A DNA stretch of 14,490 bases from Methylomonas sp. Its GTDB lineage: Bacteria > Pseudomonadota > Gammaproteobacteria > Methylococcales > Methylomonadaceae. Below are positions 5,121 to 14,197 of this stretch, in pieces. The position numbers and the translations under genes are program-made. Numbering within the stretch: the first letter of the stretch is position 1; each line of letters opens with the position of its first letter. Location: NCBI GenBank assembly GCA_026990815.1, contig JALXCS010000265.1:1-14490 (forward strand), in the 5' to 3' direction. The notes under the pieces are model-generated. The model was given only the letters and a program-made list of their open reading frames with translations, was not told where the DNA came from and ran no database searches.

Positions 5121-6869
5121 ATGACTTCAACAGTAAAAAATAAAGCTGTTTTGTTTTCTTTGGCTAAGCGATATTTTCCAATTATTACTTGGCTTAAAAC
5201 TTACAATAAAGAAGATTTTCATGGCGATGCCATTGCTGGAGTTATTACCGCAATTTTGTTGATTCCTCAGGCTATTGCTTATGCGATGTTGGCGGGGTTA
5301 CCACCACAAATGGGTCTTTATGCCAGTATTTTACCACCTCTGGCCTATGCAATATTTGGCACCAGTCGGACTTCTTCAGTAGGTCCTGTTTCTGTCGCCG
5401 CCATTATGATTGCCAGTGCTCTGGCTGCTCCGGAAATAAGTGAACTGGGCAATCCGTTAGAAAGTGCGGTTATTCTTGCGGCAGAAGGCGGAGTTATATT
5501 GCTACTAATGGCACTGCTGAGAATGGGGGGGTTAGTTAATTTTATCAGTCATCCGGTATTAACCGGATTCACCAGTGGCGCGGCAATTTTGATTATTTTT
5601 AGCCAGTTGCCACATTTTTTGGGAATCGCCAAACCTCATTGTGGGTTTGATATGTCCTGTTATATTGACTCAGTCAAGCAGTATAATATTATGACATTTG
5701 CGGTCGGCGTTTTTAGTATTGTTTTATTGTTTTTTTTCTCCAGACCACTGGCTTTTATTCTTAAAACAATAGGAGTTATGGATACCCTTGTTATGGCGAT
5801 TAGTAAAAGCGGCCCTTTGATTGCGGTATTTTTGGGGACGTTGTTTGTTAGTCATTTCAATCTGGCCGAAATTAACGGGGTAAAGATCATTGGTGCAGTT
5901 CCTTCCGGTTTGCCAAAGATATCATTTTATTTTGAAATTTCTGAAAAATGGCATCTACTGCTGCCTTATGCAGGATTTATTGCTCTGATAGCATATGTTG
6001 AAAGCGTTGCAATTGCCAAAGTTACAGCAAATATGCGTAATCAGCGAGTAGATGCGAACCAGGAATTGATTGCTTTGGGTGCTGCAAATGTTGCAACTGC
6101 AATTTCTGGTGGCATGTCCGTTGCTGGCGGGTTTAGCCGAACCATGGTTAATTTTTCTGCGGGTGCACGTACCCAGATGGCAATGATTTTTGCTGTGGCG
6201 ATAATTAGCCTGGCTGTGATTTTTTTTACTGACTGGTTTGAGATTATTCCCAAAGTCACTTTGGCAGCAATTATCTTGTTGGCAATCCTGCCATTAGTAA
6301 AATTACGAAATATTGTTCATACCTGGTCTTATGATCGAGCCGATGGCGTTGCAGAGTTGGCAACATTTTTGGGGGTATTGTTTTTTGGGATCGAAGAAGG
6401 TTTAACGTTAGGGATTATTTTGACAATCGCGGCGTATTTGAGAAAAACCAGCAAACCACATATTGCCGTTGTCGGAAGAGTTCCAGGCACTGAGCATTAC
6501 CGAAATGTCGAACGTCATAAAGTACAAACCTGGAGTAATTTACTGCTGGTCAGAGTCGACGAAAATATGACTTTCTCCAATGCTGGATATATCGAAGATT
6601 GCGTGATGGCTGAGCTGGCGAAGCAAAAATCAGTTGAACATGTTGTTTTTATATTTACCTCAGTGAGCTATATCGACGCAACTGCATTGGAAGCATTGGA
6701 AAATTTGAATCGCTCTTTTAAAGCATTGGGTTTAACGATGCATCTTGCTGAGGTCAAAGGGCCGGTTATGGATAAATTGGAGAAAACTGAATTTATCAAT
6801 CAACTGAAACCTGGACAGGTGTTTTTTCGTGTGGATGAGGCCGTTGAAGCACTTGCGGGAGATATCTAG
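5121..6869 (+). CDS. SulP family anion transporter with STAS domain
   Basis: A 582-residue inner-membrane SLC26/SulP protein. The N-terminal half carries the family hallmark IPQAIAYAMLAGLPPQMGLY (48-67), followed by TSRTSSVGPVSVAA (81-94), and there are many hydrophobic spans up to about residue 440. A cytoplasmic STAS domain covers about 470-575, with the SYIDATALEAL segment at 516-526. SulP proteins move sulfate, bicarbonate or other anions by proton or sodium symport or by exchange, and substrate cannot be read from the sequence. Beside sqr and a persulfide dioxygenase, transport of sulfate or sulfite is a reasonable inference; bicarbonate or thiosulfate uptake are alternatives. The ribosome site is weak (GAGACG about 5 bases before the ATG). 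The gene lies in the same direction as sqr, 80 bases on, but past a strong terminator. It converges with valS. Length is normal and no frameshift is seen. Confidence 0.9.
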   Translation: MTSTVKNKAVLFSLAKRYFPIITWLKTYNKEDFHGDAIAGVITAILLIPQAIAYAMLAGLPPQMGLYASILPPLAYAIFGTSRTSSVGPVSVAAIMIASALAAPEISELGNPLESAVILAAEGGVILLLMALLRMGGLVNFISHPVLTGFTSGAAILIIFSQLPHFLGIAKPHCGFDMSCYIDSVKQYNIMTFAVGVFSIVLLFFFSRPLAFILKTIGVMDTLVMAISKSGPLIAVFLGTLFVSHFNLAEINGVKIIGAVPSGLPKISFYFEISEKWHLLLPYAGFIALIAYVESVAIAKVTANMRNQRVDANQELIALGAANVATAISGGMSVAGGFSRTMVNFSAGARTQMAMIFAVAIISLAVIFFTDWFEIIPKVTLAAIILLAILPLVKLRNIVHTWSYDRADGVAELATFLGVLFFGIEEGLTLGIILTIAAYLRKTSKPHIAVVGRVPGTEHYRNVERHKVQTWSNLLLVRVDENMTFSNAGYIEDCVMAELAKQKSVEHVVFIFTSVSYIDATALEALENLNRSFKALGLTMHLAEVKGPVMDKLEKTEFINQLKPGQVFFRVDEAVEALAGDI

Positions 6870-6924
6870 GAATAGCCCCAGGTGATAATGATTCTACTGA
6901 GATAGTTTTGGCAAAATGGCAGAT

Positions 6925-6970
6925 TAGCTTTTCCTCCAAATTAATAATGATTTATTTGGAGGAAAAGCTG
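6925..6970. terminator. Long hairpin between convergent SulP gene and valS
   Basis: Bases 6926-6941 pair perfectly with 6954-6969 (16 bp, core CTTTTCCTCCAAA), around a 12-base AT-rich loop. There is a further imperfect match outside. It sits 56 bases after the SulP stop and 20 bases after the valS stop. No T-run immediately follows on either strand, so bidirectional termination or 3'-end protection is inferred from position and stem strength. Confidence 0.6.
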
Positions 6971-6989
6971 GCTAATGAATAGTTTTATT

Positions 6990-9803
6990 TTACAAGGCGC
7001 TGATTTTTTTATGCTGTTCTTGAAGATTTTGTAGGGAAGATTGAAGTGCTGCCAGTTTTTCTTTTTCCTTTTCGATGACGACCTGGGGCGCTTTTTCAAC
7101 AAAACCAGGGTTATTTAATTTACCTTCAATTCTTGGCAAGTCTTTTTTGATTTTGTGGATTTCTTTTTCAAGCCTGGCAAGTTCAGCATCCTTATCAATC
7201 AGACCTGCCATTGGAATAAGAATTTTCATATTCCCGACTAGTGACGTTGCAGATTCAGGTGCTTGATGTTGCGATGAAAGCCAAGTTATAGATTCCAGTC
7301 GGGCCATTTTTTTCAGATATACATTGTGTTTTTCCAAAAGTAATTTGTCGTGTTCTGTGCCGTCCTGAAGTAAAGCGGGTAATGGTTTTCCTGGTGGAAT
7401 GTTCATTTCTCCACGAATCCGTCGTACCCCGAGGATAAAGTCCATTACCCAATTAATTTCATTAATAGCTCCCCGGTTGATTTTTTCCGGTTCAGCTTTG
7501 GGATATGGCTGAAGCATGATGGTTTCACCCGATTTGCCCGCCAGTGGACCAACTCGTTGCCAGATTTCTTCCGTTATAAATGGAATAATAGGGTGCGCTA
7601 GTCGCAGCAAGGTTTCCAGTACCGAAATCAAGGTTTTTCTGGTGCCGCGCTGCAAGGCTTGATTATCTGATTGCAAGGAAATCTTGGCTAGTTCCAGATA
7701 CCAGTCGCAGTATTCATTCCAGGTAAATTCATAAATGGCTTGCGCCGCCAGGTCGAGACGGTAGTTATTGATGGCGCGGGTAACATCATCTATAACCTGG
7801 TTCAGACGCGATTCAATCCAAAGATCCGCAGTGGAAAATTCGCCGGGTTTGCCAGGTAAGTCGTTATCTTGACTCTCAGTATTCATCAGGACATAACGGG
7901 CGGCATTCCATAATTTGTTGCAAAAGTTACGATAACCTTCGATTCTGCCATTATCTAGACGAATATCCCGTCCAGTAGAAGCAAGCGATGCAAAGGTAAA
8001 TCGTAATGCATCCGTTCCATAGGCGGGTATTCCTTCCGGAAAATCCTTTCTGGTCTGTTTCTCAATACGTTGTGCCAGGTGCGGTTGCATCATGCCTGCG
8101 GTTCTTTTTTGCAGCAGATCGTCAAGTGAAATTCCGTCAATAACATCAATTGGGTCCAGAATATTGCCTTTAGATTTGGACATTTTTTGTCCTTCGGCAT
8201 CTCGGACCAGGCCATGCACATATACTTCACGAAAAGGCACTTCACCCATAAATTTCAGGCCCATCATAATCATCCTGGCAACCCAGAAGAAAATGATGTC
8301 AAAACCCGTTACCAAAACGTTGGTTGGGTAAAAATTTTCCAGTTCCTGAGTTTTATCGGGCCATCCCAGTGTTGAAAATGGCCACAAAGCCGAAGAAAAC
8401 CAGGTATCCAGAACATCTTCATCCTGTTTGAGTAGACAATCATCTGGCAGTTTATGTTGTTCGCGAATATCTTGTTCCGATCGGCCGACATAGACGTTGC
8501 CTTCCTGATCGTACCAGGCTGGAATTCGGTGTCCCCACCAGATTTGTCGGGAAATACACCAGTCCTGAATATTGCGCATCCATTCAAAATAGGTGTTTTT
8601 CCAGTTATCCGGAACAAATTGAATGTCGCCATTTTCTACGGCTTCTATGGCCGGTTTTGCCAATGGTCCGACCTTGACATACCATTGATTTGTCAGAAAA
8701 GGTTCAATAATGCTGCCGGAGCGGTCACCGCGTGGCACCATCAATTTGTGATCCTTGGTTTTTTCCAGCAAGCCTTCGGCTTCAAGATCTGCAAGAATTT
8801 GTTTTCGCGCTTCCATGCGCTCCAGACCAATGTACTTTTCAGGAATCAGCTTCCCTTCATCTTCCTGATTTTCACGGATAGCAGCATCGACGGTAAAAAC
8901 ATTAATCAAGCCGCCATGAGGTTGGTCCTGGATTGCGGAAAGATCGCGGTGGCGTTGCCAGACTTCGTAGTCATTAAAATCATGGGCTGGGGTGATTTTC
9001 ACACAACCGGTTCCAAATTCAGGATCGACATGCTCATCAGCCACAATTGGAATTTTGCGGCCGGTTAATGGTAGTTCCACAAATTCACCGAGCAGATGTT
9101 TATAGCGTTCGTCATCGGGGTGGATGGCAACGGCAGCGTCCCCTAACATAGTTTCGGGGCGAGTTGTTGCAACTAAAATATGGCCGGTTTTATTGGATAG
9201 TGGATAACGCATATACCACATATGACCATTTTCTTCTTCTGAAAGTACTTCCAGATCAGAAACGGCAGTATGTAGGACCGGGTCCCAGTTTACCAGACGC
9301 TTTCCACGGTAAATCAGTCCTTCTTCGTAGAGACTGATAAAAACCTCGTGGACAGCTTTAGACAAGCCTTCGTCCATGGTAAAGCGTTCTCTCGACCAGT
9401 CCAGTGAAGTGCCCATCCGGCGCAGTTGTTTGGTAATAGTTCCTCCGGACTCGGCTTTCCATTGCCAGGCTTTTTCTATGAATTTTTCCCGGCCATAATC
9501 ATGCCGAGTTTTACCCTCGGCATTGATAATTCGCTCAACAACCATTTGCGTGGCAATACCGGCATGGTCAGTACCAACTTGCCAGAGGGTTTTTTCGCCC
9601 ATCATTCGATGAAAACGGATCAAGGCATCCATGATGGTATCCTGAAAAGCATGGCCCATGTGTAGGCTACCAGTCACATTGGGGGGGGGGATCATAATGC
9701 AATAGGCGTTACCATTGCCTTCCTGAGGGGCAAAATAGCCTTTCTCTTCCCAGGTTTGGTACCAATTTTGTTCAATTGATTGGGGTGAATAGGTTTTTTC
9801 CAT
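6990..9803 (-). CDS. valS: Valyl-tRNA synthetase
   Basis: A 937-residue cytoplasmic class I synthetase that charges tRNA-Val; near the 951 residues of the E. coli enzyme. The HIGH-type motif is in PPPNVTGSLHMGH (39-51), and KMSKS is at 540-544. Between them lies the editing (CP1) region with TTRPETMLGD and ITPAHDFNDYE. The anticodon-binding domain follows KMSKS, and a charged coiled-coil arm of about 65 residues closes the protein (DKDAELARLEKEIHKIKKD). It is the last gene of pepA-holC-valS and starts 30 bases after the holC stop. No strong Shine-Dalgarno is visible before the ATG. Odd point: the PPP of the signature is encoded within an uninterrupted run of ten C bases (9681-9690 as G on the plus strand). 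The frame given here is intact. Identification is certain. Confidence 0.98.
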   Translation of the reverse strand: MEKTYSPQSIEQNWYQTWEEKGYFAPQEGNGNAYCIMIPPPNVTGSLHMGHAFQDTIMDALIRFHRMMGEKTLWQVGTDHAGIATQMVVERIINAEGKTRHDYGREKFIEKAWQWKAESGGTITKQLRRMGTSLDWSRERFTMDEGLSKAVHEVFISLYEEGLIYRGKRLVNWDPVLHTAVSDLEVLSEEENGHMWYMRYPLSNKTGHILVATTRPETMLGDAAVAIHPDDERYKHLLGEFVELPLTGRKIPIVADEHVDPEFGTGCVKITPAHDFNDYEVWQRHRDLSAIQDQPHGGLINVFTVDAAIRENQEDEGKLIPEKYIGLERMEARKQILADLEAEGLLEKTKDHKLMVPRGDRSGSIIEPFLTNQWYVKVGPLAKPAIEAVENGDIQFVPDNWKNTYFEWMRNIQDWCISRQIWWGHRIPAWYDQEGNVYVGRSEQDIREQHKLPDDCLLKQDEDVLDTWFSSALWPFSTLGWPDKTQELENFYPTNVLVTGFDIIFFWVARMIMMGLKFMGEVPFREVYVHGLVRDAEGQKMSKSKGNILDPIDVIDGISLDDLLQKRTAGMMQPHLAQRIEKQTRKDFPEGIPAYGTDALRFTFASLASTGRDIRLDNGRIEGYRNFCNKLWNAARYVLMNTESQDNDLPGKPGEFSTADLWIESRLNQVIDDVTRAINNYRLDLAAQAIYEFTWNEYCDWYLELAKISLQSDNQALQRGTRKTLISVLETLLRLAHPIIPFITEEIWQRVGPLAGKSGETIMLQPYPKAEPEKINRGAINEINWVMDFILGVRRIRGEMNIPPGKPLPALLQDGTEHDKLLLEKHNVYLKKMARLESITWLSSQHQAPESATSLVGNMKILIPMAGLIDKDAELARLEKEIHKIKKDLPRIEGKLNNPGFVEKAPQVVIEKEKEKLAALQSSLQNLQEQHKKISAL

Positions 9804-9833
9804 AGATAAGTTGCAGTATTTGAATTGTAGAAG

Positions 9834-10262
9834 CTACATTTTGTGGGTATTAATATTGAAGCCGGATTGCTGGTATTGTCGGTACCTTTTTCTACCGGCA
9901 CTTTTGACGGTTTCGTCGTTATCTATAATTTCAAGGATGCGTTCTGAAAGTTCAGGGTTTTCAGGACACTGGCTGGATAAATTGACGATCGTTTGTTGCC
10001 AGTTTCCGGGGGCTGCAGTAGTACCGATCAACACTTTGTTAGTTTCATCCAGCGAATTTTCTGAAAATTCCTGATGGGGAACAAAACTTCCTGCCCGAAA
10101 CGTCCACAACAGGCCATCCAGCTTTTTTTTCTGTATTTCGTTGTCTGTCAGCATATAGATTGTATGGCCAGCGCAATAAGCCTTTTCCGCAAGTTTACAG
10201 GCAAAATTTAATCTACCTTGTTCGGAATTGGAGGGCAGAATGTAGAAATTGACATCAGGCAT
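9834..10262 (-). CDS. holC: DNA polymerase III chi subunit
   Basis: A 142-residue protein that opens PDVNFYIL, with KLAEKAYCAGHTIYMLTDNE, LLWTFRAGSFVPHQ and a region resembling the chi subunit core. Chi links the clamp-loader (through psi) to single-stranded-DNA-binding protein at the replication fork. The ATG at 10262 overlaps the pepA stop by 8 bases (ATGCCTGA), indicating translational coupling. A GTG six bases further upstream (10268) would add two residues, but the ATG puts the N-terminus where family members begin. It lies between pepA and valS, the standard gammaproteobacterial order, which supports the call for this poorly conserved family. Confidence 0.93.
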   Translation of the reverse strand: MPDVNFYILPSNSEQGRLNFACKLAEKAYCAGHTIYMLTDNEIQKKKLDGLLWTFRAGSFVPHQEFSENSLDETNKVLIGTTAAPGNWQQTIVNLSSQCPENPELSERILEIIDNDETVKSAGRKRYRQYQQSGFNINTHKM

Positions 10263-11742
10263 TGGCACGGTCTATAAGAAACTGGGTTAACAAGGGTACA
10301 GGGCGACCGGTTGCACCTTTGTTATTTCCAGTTCGCCAGGCCGTTCCGGCGATATCCAGATGTGCCCAGCAAAAATTTTCAGCAAACCGGGCCAAAAAAC
10401 AAGCAGCGGTGATGGTGCCCGCATCTTTGCCGCCAATATTCGCCATGTCGGCAAAGTTTGATTTAAGTTGTTCCTGATACTCTTCCCAGATTGGCAGGCG
10501 CCAAACGCTATCACAAGCAGTTTGGCTAGCTGAAAGGATGTCATTACATAACGCATCATCGTTGCCGAGCAAGCCGCTGGGATGCCTCCCTAATGCAACA
10601 ATACAGGCACCGGTTAATGTGGCTAAATCAATGACCACCTCGGGATTGTATTTTTCAGCATAAGTCAGGGTGTCACATAAAATTAACCGGCCTTCGGCAT
10701 CGGTATTAAGAATTTCAATGGTTTTCCCGGACATACTGGTGACGATGTCTCCGGGTTTGTTAGCATCGCCATCAGGCATGTTTTCTGAAGATGGAACCAA
10801 ACCAATGATGTTTAGTGATAAATTCAGCATGGCGGCAGCTTGAAGCGCGCCCAATACACTGGCGCCGCCGCACATATCATATTTCATTTCATCCATTCCG
10901 GCTCCAGGCTTCAAGGAAATCCCTCCAGCATCAAAGGTGAGTCCTTTGCCGATCAGAACAACAGGTTTGTCATTTTTATTCCCACCTTGATAGTTAAGTT
11001 CTATGAGTTTGGCTGGTTGTTGGCTGCCACGACTGACGGACAGTAATGACCCCATGCCCAGCTTTTCCATATCTGTTTCTTCTAGAATTTTGCAGTTTAA
11101 TTTTTCATGGCTGCACGCTAATTCTTGGGCCTGTTCCGCTAGATAGGTCGGTGTGCAAATATTTCCAGGAAGGTCTGCAAGTTGTTTGGCCCGTTTTACA
11201 CCCTCGGCAATTGCTTGACCTCGAGCAATACCCAGTTTGAGCAGGGTATTGTTTTGTTCAGAATCAGCAAACTGGATGGTTTCTAAAGTGAGCTCAGGGT
11301 CTTTTTTACTTTTGCACTGTTGGAACTGATAACAATGATCGGCAAAAATTTCGATGGTTTGCCCGGTTTTCCAGGCGAAGTCGCTATCAGTGACGTTGAT
11401 TTCTGTCAAGGCGGTGGTAATGGTTTTAATTTTAAAGTCTTTTAGTGTTTTTATTACAGACGCTAATACTTTACGAAAATTCTTTCTGGATAATGGTTCT
11501 TTTTTGCCAAGCCCAACCAATAAGATGCGTTCAATTTCGCTGTCAGGAATATAATTTATTGCCAGGGTATCCCCGGTTTCCCCAGTCATATCCCCTCGGT
11601 TGAGAAGACTTAGGATCAGTCCCGAAGTCTGGATGTTAATTTTTTCAGCGGATAGGCTGAGCCCCCGACCTTCAAATACTCCTAGAACAAGACACTCGGT
11701 TTTCAGTTTTTCTAAAGGTGTATTGTCAATTTTGTAATCCAT
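10255..11742 (-). CDS. pepA: Leucyl aminopeptidase (M17 family)
   Basis: A 495-residue cytosolic metallopeptidase that removes N-terminal residues from peptides and forms hexamers in the family. The C-terminal catalytic domain has the two-metal site: K266 and D271 in GKGLTFDAGG, catalytic K278, D289, and the signature NTDAEGRL (346-353) with D348, E350 and R352. These align with E. coli K270, D275, K282, D293, D352, E354 and R356 at a constant offset of four. The N-terminal domain (about 1-165) is diverged, as usual. E. coli PepA also binds DNA in Xer recombination and carAB control; nothing here shows that role. It is the first gene of pepA-holC-valS, divergent from lptF across 175 bases. 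All catalytic residues are present. Confidence 0.97.
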   Translation of the reverse strand: MDYKIDNTPLEKLKTECLVLGVFEGRGLSLSAEKINIQTSGLILSLLNRGDMTGETGDTLAINYIPDSEIERILLVGLGKKEPLSRKNFRKVLASVIKTLKDFKIKTITTALTEINVTDSDFAWKTGQTIEIFADHCYQFQQCKSKKDPELTLETIQFADSEQNNTLLKLGIARGQAIAEGVKRAKQLADLPGNICTPTYLAEQAQELACSHEKLNCKILEETDMEKLGMGSLLSVSRGSQQPAKLIELNYQGGNKNDKPVVLIGKGLTFDAGGISLKPGAGMDEMKYDMCGGASVLGALQAAAMLNLSLNIIGLVPSSENMPDGDANKPGDIVTSMSGKTIEILNTDAEGRLILCDTLTYAEKYNPEVVIDLATLTGACIVALGRHPSGLLGNDDALCNDILSASQTACDSVWRLPIWEEYQEQLKSNFADMANIGGKDAGTITAACFLARFAENFCWAHLDIAGTAWRTGNNKGATGRPVPLLTQFLIDRANA

Positions 11743-11828
11743 AATTTTTCCGGTTTTTGATATGAGGGCGTTAGTCAGGAGTATGAGCGCTTATGAAATC
11801 TTAAAAGCAATAATTTTTGTGCAAAGTA

Positions 11829-11834
11829 TATAAT
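11829..11834 (+). promoter_or_regulatory. Possible -10 box for lptF in the pepA-lptF divergent region
   Basis: A perfect TATAAT (11829-11834) lies in the 175-base divergent spacer, 83 bases before the lptF start. No good -35 element lies 16-18 bases upstream, so the call is tentative. On the minus strand, TTGCAC about 17 bases before a poor -10 could serve pepA. I see nothing else in 11743-11917 except the lptF ribosome site AGGGAG at 11905-11910. Confidence 0.35.
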
Positions 11835-11917
11835 AGCTGATTTTTCAGCTTCTAAATTATACAACATAATGAATGTCATTGATGTTTGCGGCGTAGTTTT
11901 TTCCAGGGAGATAAGCT

Positions 11918-13024
11918 ATGGCTAGCAGACGGTTCATCACAGTTTTGGATAAAATGATTCTTTCTGACCTGACCAAGACTGTTTTTTCAACCTTGTTGGT
12001 GATTGTAGTCATTATCGTTAGTCGTAGTTTTATAAAGGTTTTAGCTAAGGCAATTGAAGGCCAGATTTCAGGCCAGACTATCATCAATATTTTGGGTCTC
12101 AAAATTGTGGAGGCAGCGATAGAATTACTGCCGGTATCAGTCTTTGTCGGTATTATCATGGTGCTGGGCAGAATGTACCGGGACCAGGAAATGTCGGCGC
12201 TGGCATCTGCCGGAGCTGGAATAGGGGTTTTATACCGCGCGACATTTTTTTTCGCGATTCCGCTTGCATTCCTGACAACGGAACTTTCGTTGGTTACCGC
12301 TCCCTGGGCTCAGGCGACTATCCAAACCATGATGCATCGGGATATGCAGGCTGCAGATATCAGAATTATTGCTCCTGGCCGGTTTAGTGAGCATAAAAAC
12401 GGCGAATTGGTTTTCTATGTCGAGGATATTGATAGTAAAGATGTCATGCATAATGTTTTTGTTCAGAGCAGGATCAAGGGGGAAGTAGGTGTGATCAATT
12501 CTGAAACAGCAATCTTTCAGGATTTACCTGGAGGGCGCTATATTGTGTTTGCAGATGGGGAACGTATCCAGGGAAAACCAGGGGGACTGAATTTTATAAT
12601 AGAGAAATTTGATGAATATGCCGTCAGGCTAGATATCGAAGCTACATCAGTCAATCTGGATCGTGATGGAATTCCGACTGAAAGGTTATTAGCGACCCAG
12701 ATACCTGTTGATATAGCAGAGGTTCAGCGAAGGCTGTCAATTCCTTTTGGGATCGCTATTCTTGCCGCCCTAGCTATTCCTTTATCGCAGGTTGCTCCTC
12801 GTGGTGGCGTGTACGGGAATATATTCACCGCATTGGTGATTTATTTTGCCTATTCTTATTTGCAGAAAATAAACCAAAATTTAGTAGCCGAAGAATCGAT
12901 TCCCACATGGATGGGTTATGTTTGGATTTATTTTCTGATGCTGATTGTTATCACGGTTTTGTTGATTAGAGTTCACGGAAGAAAATGGGTGGTTTATCAA
13001 TTAACAGGGAAAATACCGGCATGA
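11918..13024 (+). CDS. lptF: LPS export ABC transporter permease LptF
   Basis: A 368-residue inner-membrane protein of the LptB2FG complex, which extracts lipopolysaccharide from the inner membrane and passes it to LptC. Hydrophobic spans lie at about 20-39, 60-86 and 104-127. A periplasmic beta-jellyroll region follows (about 135-265), and then spans at about 272-291, 298-320 and 331-353. Diagnostic stretches are MYRDQEMSALASAGAG (86-101), and RRLSIPFGIAILAALAIPLS followed by QVAPRGG near 270-296. The ribosome site AGGGAG ends 7 bases before the ATG; a second in-frame ATG at codon 13 is possible. It overlaps lptG by 4 bases. Divergence from pepA is the usual gammaproteobacterial arrangement. 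Confidence 0.95.
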   Translation: MASRRFITVLDKMILSDLTKTVFSTLLVIVVIIVSRSFIKVLAKAIEGQISGQTIINILGLKIVEAAIELLPVSVFVGIIMVLGRMYRDQEMSALASAGAGIGVLYRATFFFAIPLAFLTTELSLVTAPWAQATIQTMMHRDMQAADIRIIAPGRFSEHKNGELVFYVEDIDSKDVMHNVFVQSRIKGEVGVINSETAIFQDLPGGRYIVFADGERIQGKPGGLNFIIEKFDEYAVRLDIEATSVNLDRDGIPTERLLATQIPVDIAEVQRRLSIPFGIAILAALAIPLSQVAPRGGVYGNIFTALVIYFAYSYLQKINQNLVAEESIPTWMGYVWIYFLMLIVITVLLIRVHGRKWVVYQLTGKIPA

Positions 13025-14091
13025 GCGTTTTGTATCGATACATTATCAAGGAGGTGCTCAAAGGAGCATTGGTCGCGTTGCTGGTTTTAACGACACTGGT
13101 TTGTTTATTCACCTTAAAAGATCAAATGGGTGATGTCGGAAAAGGAAGTTATGACATGAATCACGTATTTATGTATTTAGGTTTGTTGACGCCACTTTAC
13201 ATTTATGAACTCATGCCTTCGGCGGCTTTGTTAGGAAGTCTTTTTATCCTGGGAAATATGGCCAATAACAGAGAAGTTATAGCTATGAGGGTCTCGGGGT
13301 TTTCTGTTTTGGATATTCTAAAAGCAGTTTGGTTGGCTGGTATTTTTTTAGCATTAATTGCTGTAGCGATTGGCGAATTTATTGCGCCCGAGGCAGAAAA
13401 GCAGGCCCGGATGATGAAAGACGAAGCCAAAAATGAAAACATGATTATGAGTACGCTTTATGGATTATGGCTTAGAGACGGCAATACATTTGTGAATGTG
13501 GCTCAGATAACAGACCAAGGATTGGTCAGTGATCTAACTATATACAAGTATGATGAAAACCGGAAATTACGTTTTGTAAAACATGCTCAACAAGCCATTT
13601 ATTTGGAAGATGAGAAAAAGTGGGTTCTACAAAATATCAAACAGACAGAAATTACCCCGAATCAGGTCATTGCTACAGAAAAAGAAATGGAGGACTGGAC
13701 CTCCCGAATTGACCCAAATTTAATGAATATTGTGGTGATCAAACCAGATAATATGTCTTTAAAAGATTTATCCAGTTATATCAACTTTTTGAAGGCCAAT
13801 AATCAGCAGTCAGAAAAATATGAATTGGCATTCTGGAGAAGAATTGTTAAGCCAATAGTAACTTTTGTAATGTTACTGGTTTCGGTGCCCTTTGTGATTG
13901 GTGTTACAAGAGGTGTGAGTCTTGGAGCGCGAATGATGGCCGGCGCATTGCTGGGAATGGGGTTCAATATTATAGATAAAATGACAGGTAATCTCGCTTT
14001 GGCTTATGATCTAAATCCAATGATTATGGCAGCATTACCTAGTTCAGTTGTATTGATGGTTGCTTCGTTGGCAGTGATTCGTTTGCGTTAG
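13021..14091 (+). CDS. lptG: LPS export ABC transporter permease LptG
   Basis: A 356-residue partner of LptF with the same plan: spans near 12-32, 55-80 and 100-122, a periplasmic domain, and three C-terminal spans. Family features are VLYRYIIKEVL at the N-terminus, DQMGDVGKGSYDM (34-46), and ELMPSAALLGSLFILG followed by REVIAMRVSGFS (63-95). The C-terminus has VTRGVSLGARMMAGALLGMG. The start is ATG 13021, overlapping the lptF stop as ATGA, with AGGGA at 13006-13010. The frame is open further upstream to an ATG at 12985, but that start would overlap lptF by 40 bases and add 12 residues not typical of LptG. LptG and LptF form a heterodimer, so the coupling makes functional sense. Confidence 0.95.
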   Translation: MSVLYRYIIKEVLKGALVALLVLTTLVCLFTLKDQMGDVGKGSYDMNHVFMYLGLLTPLYIYELMPSAALLGSLFILGNMANNREVIAMRVSGFSVLDILKAVWLAGIFLALIAVAIGEFIAPEAEKQARMMKDEAKNENMIMSTLYGLWLRDGNTFVNVAQITDQGLVSDLTIYKYDENRKLRFVKHAQQAIYLEDEKKWVLQNIKQTEITPNQVIATEKEMEDWTSRIDPNLMNIVVIKPDNMSLKDLSSYINFLKANNQQSEKYELAFWRRIVKPIVTFVMLLVSVPFVIGVTRGVSLGARMMAGALLGMGFNIIDKMTGNLALAYDLNPMIMAALPSSVVLMVASLAVIRLR

Positions 14092-14167
14092 TGTTTATTT
14101 AAATTTACCGATTACTCGCAAGCTTTTCCAATTTATTGGAGCGACAAATGCTGTAAGAAACTGAATC

Positions 14168-14197
14168 AACAATAGCTATAAATGGTATTGTTTTTTT
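14168..14197 (+). terminator. Likely terminator after lptG
   Basis: AACAATA (14168-14174) pairs with TATTGTT (14186-14192) around an 11-base loop and runs into a T-tract ending at 14197. The stem is AT-rich and weak, but the position 77 bases past the lptG stop fits. Confidence 0.55.

Noticed and set aside
8454..9068. A 204-codon plus-strand open frame inside valS
   Set aside because: It is fully antisense to a certain essential gene, has no recognisable domain, and arises from the codon pattern of valS.
11857..12159. A 100-codon minus-strand frame over the lptF start
   Set aside because: Antisense to the lptF N-terminus and its ribosome site; no recognisable product.
12985..13020. Upstream extension of lptG
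   Set aside because: The ATGA overlap start at 13021 matches the family N-terminus; the extension only reads lptF coding sequence in another frame.
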